DNA of 50,268 nucleotides. Source: Vallitalea longa. GTDB taxonomy: Bacteria; Bacillota; Clostridia; Lachnospirales; Vallitaleaceae. Under the pieces are notes generated by a model. That model did no database searches. It was not told where the DNA came from and saw nothing but the letters and a program-made list of their open reading frames with translations. The DNA is taken from positions 1 through 50,268 of the forward strand of contig NZ_BRLB01000028.1 of the NCBI RefSeq assembly GCF_027923465.1, given 5' to 3'. Both the position numbers and the translations under genes were made by a program. Shown here piece by piece: positions 42,857-50,268 of this stretch; position 1 is the first letter of the stretch; every line of letters starts with the position of its first letter.

Positions 42857-42887
42857 AGTATAAAGTAGGGGGTAACACCCATGTCAA
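42857..42887 (-). promoter_or_regulatory. MerR-type promoter with 19-bp spacer and dyad
   Basis: On the minus strand TTGACA (42887-42882) and TATACT (42862-42857) are both near-perfect but separated by 19 bases instead of 17. The spacer contains GGGT-GTT-ACCC dyad symmetry. An overlong spacer with a central palindrome is the hallmark of MerR-activated promoters. It lies immediately after the merR-type gene stop and drives the two flavodoxin-like genes. Confidence 0.82.
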
Positions 42888-42896
42888 TATACAAAA

Positions 42897-43691
42897 TTAC
42901 TTAATGGGAATAAATATTTCTATATATGTTTTAGTTTCATTTTTCTTATAAGTTATAAGACGTATCCTAGCGAAAGCTTCACCTAGTAATTTCAGATTAT
43001 GTTTAGCTGCATATTGTGTTGAAAGTCTATGCATTTCTTCTATTAAATCTCTTTGTTCATTTTCTGTTTGAACCTCTTGGGCCACTGTAAATAAACATTT
43101 CGGATATTTTAATATTTTTTCATTATCTTTTTCAATATCTATTGTATTAACAATTAACATTTTCGTACTTATGACACTATCTTTGTCAAAAGATATATAA
43201 CGCATAATCTGTGATATCATATCATCATTATTAGAATTGATGACATCTATAACATTTTCGTATTCTTCAACTGCTACAAATTCCGATATTTCTCCTATGA
43301 CTTTGTACAATGGTAAGGGTTTTATTTGAAAAACATTCAAATCATCTTTTAAATTGTTACTGAAGGTTTGTGTTTCTTCAATTCTTTTTATCATACATTT
43401 GGCATCATATATCAGTTTTTCCAACTCATTTTTCTTATTCTCCAATATATTATCCATATACTTAACATCTTCATTTTTTAGTAGTTCCTGTATCTGACTA
43501 ATTGTCATACCTCTTTTTTTATAAAAATCTATACTCATGATTTTATATATATCATAAATATCATAATTTCTATAGTTATTTTCCTTATTTTTTTTAGGAT
43601 TCAATAAACCTTTTTCTTCATAAAAACGTAATTTATCTCTTGTGATTCCTAAATAATTTAGTAGTTCACCTGTACGGTACATCCTAAACAC
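42897..43691 (-). CDS. MerR-family transcriptional regulator with large effector domain
   Basis: This 264-aa regulator has an N-terminal winged helix-turn-helix (about 4-75; RTGELLNYLGITRDKLRFYE, then GLLNPKKNKENNYRNYD). A coiled-coil dimerisation helix covers about 80-115. The C-terminal half of about 145 residues, ending TKTYIEIFIPIK, resembles GyrI-like/BmrR-type ligand domains, so a small organic ligand is more likely than a metal; no conserved Cys cluster is present. The start is probably GTG at 43691, 9 bases after AGGAG; an ATG three codons later lacks good spacing. Target: the 19-bp-spacer promoter at 42857-42887. Confidence 0.88.
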   Translation of the reverse strand: MFRMYRTGELLNYLGITRDKLRFYEEKGLLNPKKNKENNYRNYDIYDIYKIMSIDFYKKRGMTISQIQELLKNEDVKYMDNILENKKNELEKLIYDAKCMIKRIEETQTFSNNLKDDLNVFQIKPLPLYKVIGEISEFVAVEEYENVIDVINSNNDDMISQIMRYISFDKDSVISTKMLIVNTIDIEKDNEKILKYPKCLFTVAQEVQTENEQRDLIEEMHRLSTQYAAKHNLKLLGEAFARIRLITYKKNETKTYIEIFIPIK

Positions 43692-43735
43692 AGTTATTCA
43701 CTCCTATCTAATACTAAAAACTTGTAAAGTTCAAG

Positions 43736-43769
43736 AAAGGTGTTTGAATTATGGATTCAAACACCTTTT
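43736..43769. terminator. Terminator between the lipoprotein and MerR genes
   Basis: AAAGGTGTTTGAAT (43736-43749) and ATTCAAACACCTTTT (43755-43769) form a 14-bp stem with a 5-base loop. It lies downstream of the minus-strand lipoprotein gene. Confidence 0.8.
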
Positions 43770-43823
43770 GATATTTTTATTTATATTCTATTTTTACGTT
43801 AACTTCTTTTTTAAACTCAATGC

Positions 43824-45023
43824 TTAAAATAATTCATCATTATAATTTACAGTATCTATCTCATCATAATAATTTGTCATTTCATCTAGCTTGATTGAAT
43901 TTTCTTCAGTTAGTTCTGGCATCTCGATATCTATTTTTTCATTTATATTATATATCTTTGAATTAAACTTAATACCTAATTCAATAACTTTTGTTGATTG
44001 GTCTTTAACTATATTTTCATTATAAAGATCAAATTCAGTACCAACAATTTTAGTAACAGCCTTTTCAATTTTGTTTAGATTAAGATTCAAATCAATAGTG
44101 CCTGATTTATTAATAATATATCCTTCTTTATTTAATGAATACTCTATTTGAATTCCTTCTTCACCTAGAATTTCACATTCTTCAAGTAGATCTAAAACTT
44201 CATTTGCTTTTTCTTTTATTTCTTCTTTATTATCAACAAACATATCGAATGCTTCATTGATTTCGTCTTTTGCATCTTCAATTTCATCTCCAGGAACTTG
44301 AACCATTTCAATAATTTGACCGAAAAATTCTTTAAAATCATCCATTCCATCTTCATAATCTAAAACATTATTAACTGTATATTTTAAAAGTTTTACTAAA
44401 GATTCATTATCTAGTGATAATACATAATTATATACACTTTCTCCATCTACAACTTCTGAGTTTTTGAAGTCAATCAGTTTCATATCCGGGTCATATTGTG
44501 CAATAAATTTTTTCATAATCTCATTAGCTTTATCTTGTATTTGTTTTAACGAAGCATTGCTTCCTAAGAACCCAAAATCTTCGTCTTCCATAACTAGATA
44601 TTCTTTACCAGAAAATTCATTCATACTCATCATAAGTATAGATGGAACTTTCATTATTTGTACAAACTTGGAATCGTCTTGTGAAAGATTCTGCCATAAT
44701 TCCATACCAAAACCTAATCCACCATAATTCATATAAATATCTGCATAATTATCTAAATTGGTCTTCTCTTCATTTTGTGATATCTTATTGTGCATTTTAA
44801 AAGACGAATTATTCAACATCGCTTTAACAATATCAAGAGACATTTTTTCTTCTTCTGAAAATCCTTGACTATCAAATGACATAGATACTTCTGTATCCAT
44901 TTCATAAGAATTGATTTCTGATGCTTTAACTAATGCATCATATATTTTATTTCCATTATAATCGCATCCAGCAAACAACATCATTGATAATATCAATGTT
45001 ATACTAACCACTATTTTCTTCAT
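43824..45023 (-). CDS. Lipoprotein of unknown function
   Basis: This 399-aa protein has a lipoprotein signal ending MLFAGC (Cys20). The mature part is acidic. It begins IYDALVKASEINSYEMDTEVSMSF, the usual start of clostridial lipoproteins of LolA/LppX-like or DUF6612-like fold, then long beta-rich and helical stretches. I do not recognise a specific family with certainty. AGGAGGAA precedes the ATG. It is monocistronic, with a 500-bp AT-rich region upstream and a terminator downstream. Confidence 0.7.
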   Translation of the reverse strand: MKKIVVSITLILSMMLFAGCDYNGNKIYDALVKASEINSYEMDTEVSMSFDSQGFSEEEKMSLDIVKAMLNNSSFKMHNKISQNEEKTNLDNYADIYMNYGGLGFGMELWQNLSQDDSKFVQIMKVPSILMMSMNEFSGKEYLVMEDEDFGFLGSNASLKQIQDKANEIMKKFIAQYDPDMKLIDFKNSEVVDGESVYNYVLSLDNESLVKLLKYTVNNVLDYEDGMDDFKEFFGQIIEMVQVPGDEIEDAKDEINEAFDMFVDNKEEIKEKANEVLDLLEECEILGEEGIQIEYSLNKEGYIINKSGTIDLNLNLNKIEKAVTKIVGTEFDLYNENIVKDQSTKVIELGIKFNSKIYNINEKIDIEMPELTEENSIKLDEMTNYYDEIDTVNYNDELF

Positions 45024-45480
45024 TAATTATTCCTCCTATATTTTGCCTTTTTATTACTTTAATTATAGACTAACATAAGTACTTTGTAAATTAATAATTT
45101 TATTTTAATCTGTTTTTAATTATTACAATATCTCTTTAATTTCATTATATTTTTGCATAAAATTTGAAATCTTAAATCATCAATCTATATTTACATTCAT
45201 AGATGAAATGTTATATTAATTATTTATTAATCCAACTAATTATCCAATATAATTAATTTATTAAAGTATATACTACAAAATAATTTTCAAATATGAAACT
45301 TCACAAAATATAGTTTCTCTAACGAGATATTTATTACTAGTTTATTATTATTTATACAAATTATGTTGTATTTTAGTATATTTAGTTCAAAAAAATATTA
45401 TGCTTTCTATCCTACACATTTATTATTCCTATTTATTATAGTTTTTATACTTTATGAATAGCTGATGCTTTTTTAACTAA
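45024..45480. other. AT-rich intergenic region, no gene seen
   Basis: About 460 bases with no supported reading frame, RNA or repeat. It should contain the promoter of the lipoprotein gene on the minus strand, but no convincing -35/-10 pair stands out from the AT background. Confidence 0.4.
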
Positions 45481-45514
45481 AATAATAGAGATACCTTTAT
45501 GCATCTCTATTATT
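45481..45514. terminator. hcp terminator
   Basis: AATAATAGAGAT (45481-45492) and ATCTCTATTATT (45503-45514), 12-bp perfect stem, 10-base loop, just after the hcp stop on the minus strand, with T-runs both ways. Confidence 0.85.
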
Positions 45515-45530
45515 TTTCATTATATCTATT

Positions 45531-47171
45531 TTATTGTAAAAACATATCTATATCATCTTGAACATTAGTAATACCTGCAATACCGAATGTGTTTACTAAT
45601 ACGTTAATAACATTAGGAGATAAGAAAGCAGGAAGTGTTGGTCCTAAATGAATATTCTTAACACCTAGATGTAATAATGCCAACAATACTATTACTGCTT
45701 TTTGCTCATACCAAGCAATATTATATGCAATAGGCAATTCATTGATATCATTAAGCTCAAATATCTCTTTCAATTTTAGTGCAATAACTGCAAGTGAATA
45801 GGAATCATTACATTGACCTGCATCAAGTACTCTTGGAATGCCACCTATATCACCTAGGGCTAATTTGTTGTATTTATATTTTGCACAACCAGCAGTTAGA
45901 ATAACAGTATCATCAGGTAATTGCTTCGCAAAATCTGTATAATAATCTCTTGATTTCATTCTTCCATCGCATCCAGCCATAACGAAAAATTTCTTAATCG
46001 CTCCTGTTTTAACTGCATCTACAACTTTATCAGCAAGTGCAAAAACTTGAGCATGTGCAAATCCTCCAACTATTGACCCTGTCTCTATCTCAGTCGGTGA
46101 ATCTAATTTTTTAGCATGTTGAATAATTTCCGAAAAATCTTTATTTCCCTTTTCATCAGCTTCTATATGTTTACAACCTGGAAATCCTGATGCCCCAGTT
46201 GTGTATATCCTATTCTTATAACTATCTTTTGGAGGTACAATACAGTTAGTTGTAAATATTACAGGTCCATTAAATGCTTCTATTTCTTCTTTTTGCTTCC
46301 ACCATGCATTTCCATAATTTCCTACGAAATTACCATATTTCTTAAATGCTGGATAATAATGAGCTGGTAACATCTCGCTATGTGTGTATACATCTACCCC
46401 TGTTCCTTTAGTCTGCTCAAGTAGTTGTTCCAAATCGTTTAAATCATGACCTGATATCAGTATCGCTGGATTTTTTCTAACACCAATATTTACTTGTGTA
46501 ATTTCTGGATTACCATAAGTAGAAGTATTAGCATCATCAAGCAATGCCATAACATCTACACCATATTTGCCTGTTTCTAAGGTAAGAGCTACTAAATCAT
46601 CAGCACTTAATGAATCATCTAATGTTGCTTCTAGAGCTTTAGTAATGAAAGCATAGATTTCATTGTTCTCTTTACCTAGATTATAAGCATGGTGTGCATA
46701 TGCAGCCATTCCTTTTACTCCATAAATAATTAGTTCTCTTAATGAACGTACATCTTCATTATCAGTTGCAAGTACACCTACATCAGCACTATTAGATTTT
46801 AATTCTATTTCAGCATCAGACTCTGCTATCCATGTAACACTATCGTGCAATTCCTTAAGTACAATTCCTTTTGATTCTATATTTTTCTTTAATTCTTCTC
46901 TAAGCTTCAATCCTTCTTTTATTGTTTTATAGAATGCATTATCATCAAAATTAGCATTAGTAATGGTCATAAATAATCCATTGACAATAAATTTATCAAC
47001 TTGATTAATATTAATCTCTATTTTTCTACCTTCATTAGCTAATATTGATATTCCTTTTATAGTATAAATTAGTAGATCTTGAAGATTAGCCACCTCAGCT
47101 TTTTTTCCACAAACTCCTGCTAATGTACAACCTGTTCCTTTTGCTGCTTCTTGACATTGATAACAGAACAT
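45531..47171 (-). CDS. hcp: Hybrid-cluster protein (hydroxylamine reductase / NO-detoxifying)
   Basis: This 546-aa Hcp protects anaerobes from nitric oxide and reactive nitrogen; hydroxylamine reduction is its in-vitro activity. The N-terminal cubane ligands C3, C6, C15 and C21 are in MFCYQCQ...[11 protein letters not shown]. Hybrid-cluster ligand motifs are present in order: [47 protein letters not shown] and DAGQCNDSY. The length is that of the class I/II clostridial proteins. It is monocistronic. The upstream region has an Fnr/Crp-like dyad centred at -41.5. Confidence 0.95.
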   Translation of the reverse strand: MFCYQCQEAAKGTGCTLAGVCGKKAEVANLQDLLIYTIKGISILANEGRKIEININQVDKFIVNGLFMTITNANFDDNAFYKTIKEGLKLREELKKNIESKGIVLKELHDSVTWIAESDAEIELKSNSADVGVLATDNEDVRSLRELIIYGVKGMAAYAHHAYNLGKENNEIYAFITKALEATLDDSLSADDLVALTLETGKYGVDVMALLDDANTSTYGNPEITQVNIGVRKNPAILISGHDLNDLEQLLEQTKGTGVDVYTHSEMLPAHYYPAFKKYGNFVGNYGNAWWKQKEEIEAFNGPVIFTTNCIVPPKDSYKNRIYTTGASGFPGCKHIEADEKGNKDFSEIIQHAKKLDSPTEIETGSIVGGFAHAQVFALADKVVDAVKTGAIKKFFVMAGCDGRMKSRDYYTDFAKQLPDDTVILTAGCAKYKYNKLALGDIGGIPRVLDAGQCNDSYSLAVIALKLKEIFELNDINELPIAYNIAWYEQKAVIVLLALLHLGVKNIHLGPTLPAFLSPNVINVLVNTFGIAGITNVQDDIDMFLQ

Positions 47172-47258
47172 TAAATCCCAACCTTTCTTTTTTAAAATTT
47201 ATTTTTTGTTTCATTGCTTTTATGTTTTTTTTGGTTTTGGTTATTCAACAATGATTAA

Positions 47259-47301
47259 AGTATAGCATGGGGTTTAGTAGATATCTGTAACCTATGTTAC
47301 G
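47259..47301 (-). promoter_or_regulatory. hcp promoter with Crp/Fnr-like activator site
   Basis: The minus-strand -10 TATACT (47264-47259) predicts a start near 47252. The dyad GTAAC-CTAT-GTTAC (47287-47300) is centred at about -41.5, the classic class II activator position, and replaces the -35, for which no match is present. Control by an HcpR-type Crp/Fnr regulator encoded elsewhere is likely by analogy with other hcp genes. Confidence 0.7.
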
Positions 47302-47381
47302 AATATATTTTTTAGCAAATTGGAATCTACCCTAGAAGAAAAACAAAAGAGAGAAAAGTAAATTAACTACTAATAAATAAA

Positions 47382-47408
47382 CCCCTTCTATACTTAATAT
47401 AGAAGGGG
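47382..47408. terminator. uppP terminator
   Basis: CCCCTTCTATA (47382-47392) and TATAGAAGGGG (47398-47408) form an 11-bp perfect stem with a 5-base loop, followed on the minus strand by a T-rich tract. Confidence 0.88.
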
Positions 47409-47422
47409 CATAATATTATCAT

Positions 47423-48247
47423 TTATTTAAGTAATGTAAAATATACAATCACAATTAATCCTAATACGATCCTATACCATCCGAATGCTTGGAAATCATG
47501 TTTCTTAATATATCCAACCAAGAATTTTATTGCTATTATTGATACTACAAAAGCAACTATCATACCAGTTAGAAGTACTAATGCTTCCAAACTTGTAAAT
47601 GCAAAACCGAACTTAAGTATTTTTAATAAACTTGCACCAAACATTACAGGCATAGCTAAGAAAAATGTAAATTCAGTTGCAACAGTTCTTGATGTACCAA
47701 TAAGTATAGCTCCTAATATTGTCACCCCTGAACGAGAAGTTCCAGGAATTAACGATAATACTTGAAACAAACCAATAATAAATGCTGTCTTGTATGGCAA
47801 ATCGGATATATCATCAACTTTGCAGTCTCTGCCTTTATTCCATCTCTCTATAATAATAAATAGTATTCCGTATAGTATCAATGTAATAGAAACTGTTTGT
47901 GCATTATAGAATAGTTCATCCATCTTATCATCAAACAATATCCCAATAACTCCTGCTGGAATACATGCAAAAATTATCTTCACCCATAATAGTAACGTAT
48001 CTTTTTTAATGATCTGACCCTTTTTAGTAGAGAAAGGAAATATTTTCTTCCAATATATAACTACCACTGCCATTATAGCTCCAAGTTGAATTACTACACG
48101 AAACATTTCTTTGAATGAATCTGAAAGGTCAAACTGCAAAAATTGTTCAACTAGGATTAGATGACCTGTACTACTTATGGGAAGCCATTCTGTAAACCCT
48201 TCTACAATACCTAAAATTATTGCCTTAAAAATCTCAATTATATCCAT
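47423..48247 (-). CDS. uppP: Undecaprenyl-diphosphatase (bacitracin resistance, BacA type)
   Basis: This 274-aa integral membrane enzyme dephosphorylates undecaprenyl diphosphate to recycle the lipid carrier of cell-wall synthesis; raised levels give bacitracin resistance. Motifs: [20 protein letters not shown] near the N-terminus (catalytic Glu region) and [10 protein letters not shown] in the second half. About eight hydrophobic helices. The ATG at 48247 is chosen because AGGAGGAAG precedes it; a frame beginning 19 codons upstream has no site. Confidence 0.96.
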   Translation of the reverse strand: MDIIEIFKAIILGIVEGFTEWLPISSTGHLILVEQFLQFDLSDSFKEMFRVVIQLGAIMAVVVIYWKKIFPFSTKKGQIIKKDTLLLWVKIIFACIPAGVIGILFDDKMDELFYNAQTVSITLILYGILFIIIERWNKGRDCKVDDISDLPYKTAFIIGLFQVLSLIPGTSRSGVTILGAILIGTSRTVATEFTFFLAMPVMFGASLLKILKFGFAFTSLEALVLLTGMIVAFVVSIIAIKFLVGYIKKHDFQAFGWYRIVLGLIVIVYFTLLK

Positions 48248-48420
48248 ATTAAAAAACTTCCTCCTGCATAAATAACTTGTTGATTTATTGTTAAAATAAT
48301 ACATTTCTTCAATTATACATTAAAAAGAGTCATCTATGCAATAAGATTAATATTAAAATATCCTTAATTTTATTAATATCATCTTAGATATTATGATCAT
48401 ATTAGCTTATCCAATAATAA

Positions 48421-49440
48421 TTAACATGAAATATGATTGATTCTTTTACCGTTTCTTAACGAATCCCTTAAACTTCTAATTATATCATCCATTTTCTCTA
48501 ATTCCATTAACATATCCTTTTCTTGTTTATCAGTTTTAATAATTTTAATTATACCACCATTATTTATGACTATTCTTTTATCTGCCATTAAAGCTAGACT
48601 AGGATCATGAGTTGCCATCAATACTATTTTTTCTTTACTTACTAGCAAGTTGAGTGCCTTTTTTCTATCAATCCCAGCATTTTCAATTTCGTCTATCAAC
48701 ACTATGGGTGATGTGCTAAGTATAGCTGTATCTGCTATCATTAATGCTCTTGACTGACCTCCACTAAGACTTGTTATTGGCGTAGACAAATTGAATTTTT
48801 CTCCTGCTAGATTATTAGCGGCATCTATAATCTTATCAATAACTTGTTCCTCATTTTCAACCATCCTACTCTTTGCATGAAGTTCCAAAAACTCTTTTAC
48901 AGTTAAATCCATAACGAAATTCATATTTTGAGATAACTGTGCTACTAATTTATTTCCTGAAGAAAATCGCCATTTTTTATCTGGTTTTTCCCCATTAATT
49001 AGTATAGACCTTCCTGTTGGTGTATCATTATTTGCAGTCCATTCTATATCAGCTAGTAGTCTACTTTTACCAGAACCTGTTGGTCCAACAATGGAGATTA
49101 TTTCACTTTTATTAATGGTAATGCTATCAAAATTTTCTTTTTGTCCTGATTTATCAAATCCTGAAATAATTGTAAGTGAATCAACTGTATTTTCATTTTT
49201 TATACCTAAGAAATCTAGCATATTGTTAATATATATAATAATATCTTCTACTAACTTCGTCGTATCGATAGCCCATTCATCTCTCTCTTCTTCTGTAAAA
49301 TGTTCTAAAAAAGAAATGAATGTGCTATCTTGAAATCCTTCGACATCCAATTTATTATCAGTAAAAAAAGAGAGAGCAAATGGATGTTGGTTCAGTATTT
49401 CATTTATAGTCAGATCATTCAACTGTTTTCTATTTATCAT
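48421..49440 (-). CDS. ABC-type ATPase with extra N-terminal helical domain
   Basis: This 339-aa soluble ATPase has an N-terminal module of about 75 residues (LTINEILNQHPFALSFFTDN) resembling DUF1858/ScdA_N-type helical domains. The ABC domain has Walker A GPTGSGKS (119-126), signature LSGGQS (225-230), Walker B VLIDEIEN (247-254) and H-loop H278 in MATHDPS. No transmembrane partner is encoded nearby, so it may act on a protein or a metallocofactor assembly and not as a transporter. The ATG at 49440 follows AGGTG and lies inside the end of the GTPase gene (11-bp overlap), so the two are coupled. I do not recognise a named function. Confidence 0.75.
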   Translation of the reverse strand: MINRKQLNDLTINEILNQHPFALSFFTDNKLDVEGFQDSTFISFLEHFTEEERDEWAIDTTKLVEDIIIYINNMLDFLGIKNENTVDSLTIISGFDKSGQKENFDSITINKSEIISIVGPTGSGKSRLLADIEWTANNDTPTGRSILINGEKPDKKWRFSSGNKLVAQLSQNMNFVMDLTVKEFLELHAKSRMVENEEQVIDKIIDAANNLAGEKFNLSTPITSLSGGQSRALMIADTAILSTSPIVLIDEIENAGIDRKKALNLLVSKEKIVLMATHDPSLALMADKRIVINNGGIIKIIKTDKQEKDMLMELEKMDDIIRSLRDSLRNGKRINHISC

Positions 49441-50134
49441 CTTCATCACCTAATTTTATCTTTCTCACATTCCCCATTTGATAGTCATCACCAATTCTGG
49501 TTTCACCTAAACAATAGGAACACAGTGCTGATGGCATGGAAAACCTTAATTTCTTGCCTTTGACAGTGGAGATGTCCTCATCGCTATCTACTAAAAGTGT
49601 GCTAAGTTCATAAGCACCTTGTCCAGTCAATCCATTAATATGCATAGTTACAGCTCTTGGGTTTACTGAATTAACTCCCCATGAAAAAACTTCTCTTTCT
49701 GCTTGTGAAACTATATCTCCTTTTGTTATGACCACTATATCTGCTGATTTTAACATTGGTCCAATCTTTTTAGGTGTATTTATTCCACTGAGATTATCTA
49801 TTACACATATGGCTTTTATATCTTTAATATATGGTGAACAACGATTGCAAAGTCCTGCACTCTCAGTAATAAGTAAATCCAATTCTTCTTTAATACCCCA
49901 CTGTACGACTTCTTCAATATTACTCACAAAATAATGGTCTGGACATAATGAACCTGATAAACCTTTTTTAACAGGGATACCTGCTTTTTTATATAGCATA
50001 TCATCATCTGTATATAAGCAGTCGAATTTCACTACACCTATTTTAAAACCTCTTTTTTGTAAAGCATTTATGGTTTTGAGTATAACTGAAGTTTTACCAG
50101 AGGATGGGGGTCCCGATATAGTTACTAAGTTCAT
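49430..50134 (-). CDS. HypB/UreG-like P-loop GTPase with two CxxC motifs
   Basis: This 234-aa SIMIBI-class GTPase has the P-loop ISGPPSSGKTS (about 6-16). The switch/Walker B region LLITESAGLCNRCSPY matches the HypB/UreG/CobW pattern but carries a CNRC pair (C96, C99). TKGD (137-140) replaces the usual NKxD guanine motif. A second CxxC pair is C205-SY-C208 in CSYCLGET, near the C-terminus. These relatives insert nickel or handle cobalt/zinc cofactors, so a metal chaperone or MobB-like cofactor role is plausible; the metal and client are unknown. GAGGATGA precedes the ATG. It heads a coupled pair with the ABC ATPase. Confidence 0.78.
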   Translation of the reverse strand: MNLVTISGPPSSGKTSVILKTINALQKRGFKIGVVKFDCLYTDDDMLYKKAGIPVKKGLSGSLCPDHYFVSNIEEVVQWGIKEELDLLITESAGLCNRCSPYIKDIKAICVIDNLSGINTPKKIGPMLKSADIVVITKGDIVSQAEREVFSWGVNSVNPRAVTMHINGLTGQGAYELSTLLVDSDEDISTVKGKKLRFSMPSALCSYCLGETRIGDDYQMGNVRKIKLGDEDDK

Positions 50135-50165
50135 ACAATCATCCTCGTATTATATAGTAGTAGTG

Positions 50166-50268
50166 TTTATAGTCCCTCTCCAAGGACTGTATGCTATACT
50201 ATTGGAGATACTGTGGATTGGTTTCATCCTCCTACCACTTGATGGTTCCAGAAAGGCTCCAACCACAG
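50166..50268 (-). ncRNA. Candidate structured 5' leader (possible riboswitch), cut by window edge
   Basis: Read on the minus strand, a 10-bp stem with one bulged base (50268-50259 with 50221-50211) encloses a small hairpin ACCA/TGGT (50246-50243 with 50237-50234) and GGAGGATGAAACC. Nearer the gene, TCTCCAA (50208-50202) can pair with TTGGAGA (50183-50177), or AGTCC (50188-50184) with GGACT (50175-50171); these are mutually exclusive, as in an expression platform. The stretch is visibly more GC-rich than its surroundings. I could not match it to a riboswitch class from memory. It precedes the GTPase/ATPase pair by about 30 bases. Confidence 0.4.

Noticed and set aside
50221-50246. Resemblance to a SAM-I riboswitch (ATCAAG...GGAGG...ATGAAACC)
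   Set aside because: The conserved GACTGGCCC and GGCAAC parts and the four-way junction are missing, so the match is superficial.
50166-50268. Open minus-strand frame of about 37 codons ending near 50152
   Set aside because: It has no start within the window and unusual codons, and the DNA is GC-rich and foldable. I favour a structured leader, but the end of an upstream gene remains possible.
1-50268. CRISPR array, prophage, rRNA or tRNA genes
   Set aside because: No regularly spaced repeats, phage structural genes, cloverleaf sequences or rRNA segments were seen.

Overview
The window is AT-rich, densely coded DNA from an anaerobic, low-GC Gram-positive bacterium, most likely a plant-polysaccharide-degrading member of the Clostridia. 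The evidence is strong AGGAGG ribosome-binding sites, lipoprotein signal peptides, paired YesM/YesN-type two-component systems, a SpoIID-family protein, a hybrid-cluster protein, and several carbohydrate ABC transporters. A Vallitalea- or Lachnospirales-like host is my guess; the sequence alone does not fix the taxon. I saw no rRNA, tRNA or CRISPR array.

Left part (1-16.4 kb): carbohydrate foraging. A minus-strand operon encodes two ABC permeases, a lipoprotein sugar-binding protein, a collapsed GH3 glycosidase pseudogene and a secreted GH30 glycosidase. Upstream lies a second solute-binding lipoprotein. It is separated from a divergent histidine kinase and AraC-type response regulator by an apparently intact IS200/IS605 element (TnpA, TnpB and a likely omega-RNA). 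A GH130 mannoside phosphorylase follows, convergent with the response regulator and divergent from an AraC regulator, then a YihY-family membrane protein.

Middle part (16.4-28.3 kb): a pentitol/pentose operon (ribose-type ABC transporter rbsA-C-B homologues, xylitol-type dehydrogenase, xylulokinase). It lies just downstream of a co-directional solute-binding protein, histidine kinase and response regulator set. These three probably form a membrane three-component sensor controlling the operon. The intergenic region between them carries 14-bp direct repeats phased at 21 bp, a palindrome, a large inverted repeat and a terminator.

Right part (28.5-50.3 kb): mostly housekeeping and redox genes. 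It holds a large SpoIID/SLH-like lipoprotein, glutamate synthase gltB-gltD, a cold-shock protein, and a three-gene GlpA/GlpB-like flavoprotein operon with an unusual N-terminal BON domain. Next come a MerR regulator and two flavodoxin-like proteins behind a promoter with a 19-bp MerR-type spacer. A lipoprotein of unknown function, the hybrid-cluster protein hcp (with a dyad exactly where a Crp/Fnr-type activator would bind) and undecaprenyl-diphosphatase follow. Last are an overlapping pair of a HypB/UreG-like P-loop GTPase and an ABC ATPase with an extra N-terminal domain, preceded at the very window edge by a comparatively GC-rich, foldable leader that may be a riboswitch.

Most promising for novelty are the GTPase/ABC-ATPase pair with its structured leader, the SBP-kinase-regulator loci (one split by a TnpB element), the BON-flavoprotein operon, and several regulatory dyads and repeats. 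All functional statements are from reading the sequence and family knowledge; no searches were run.
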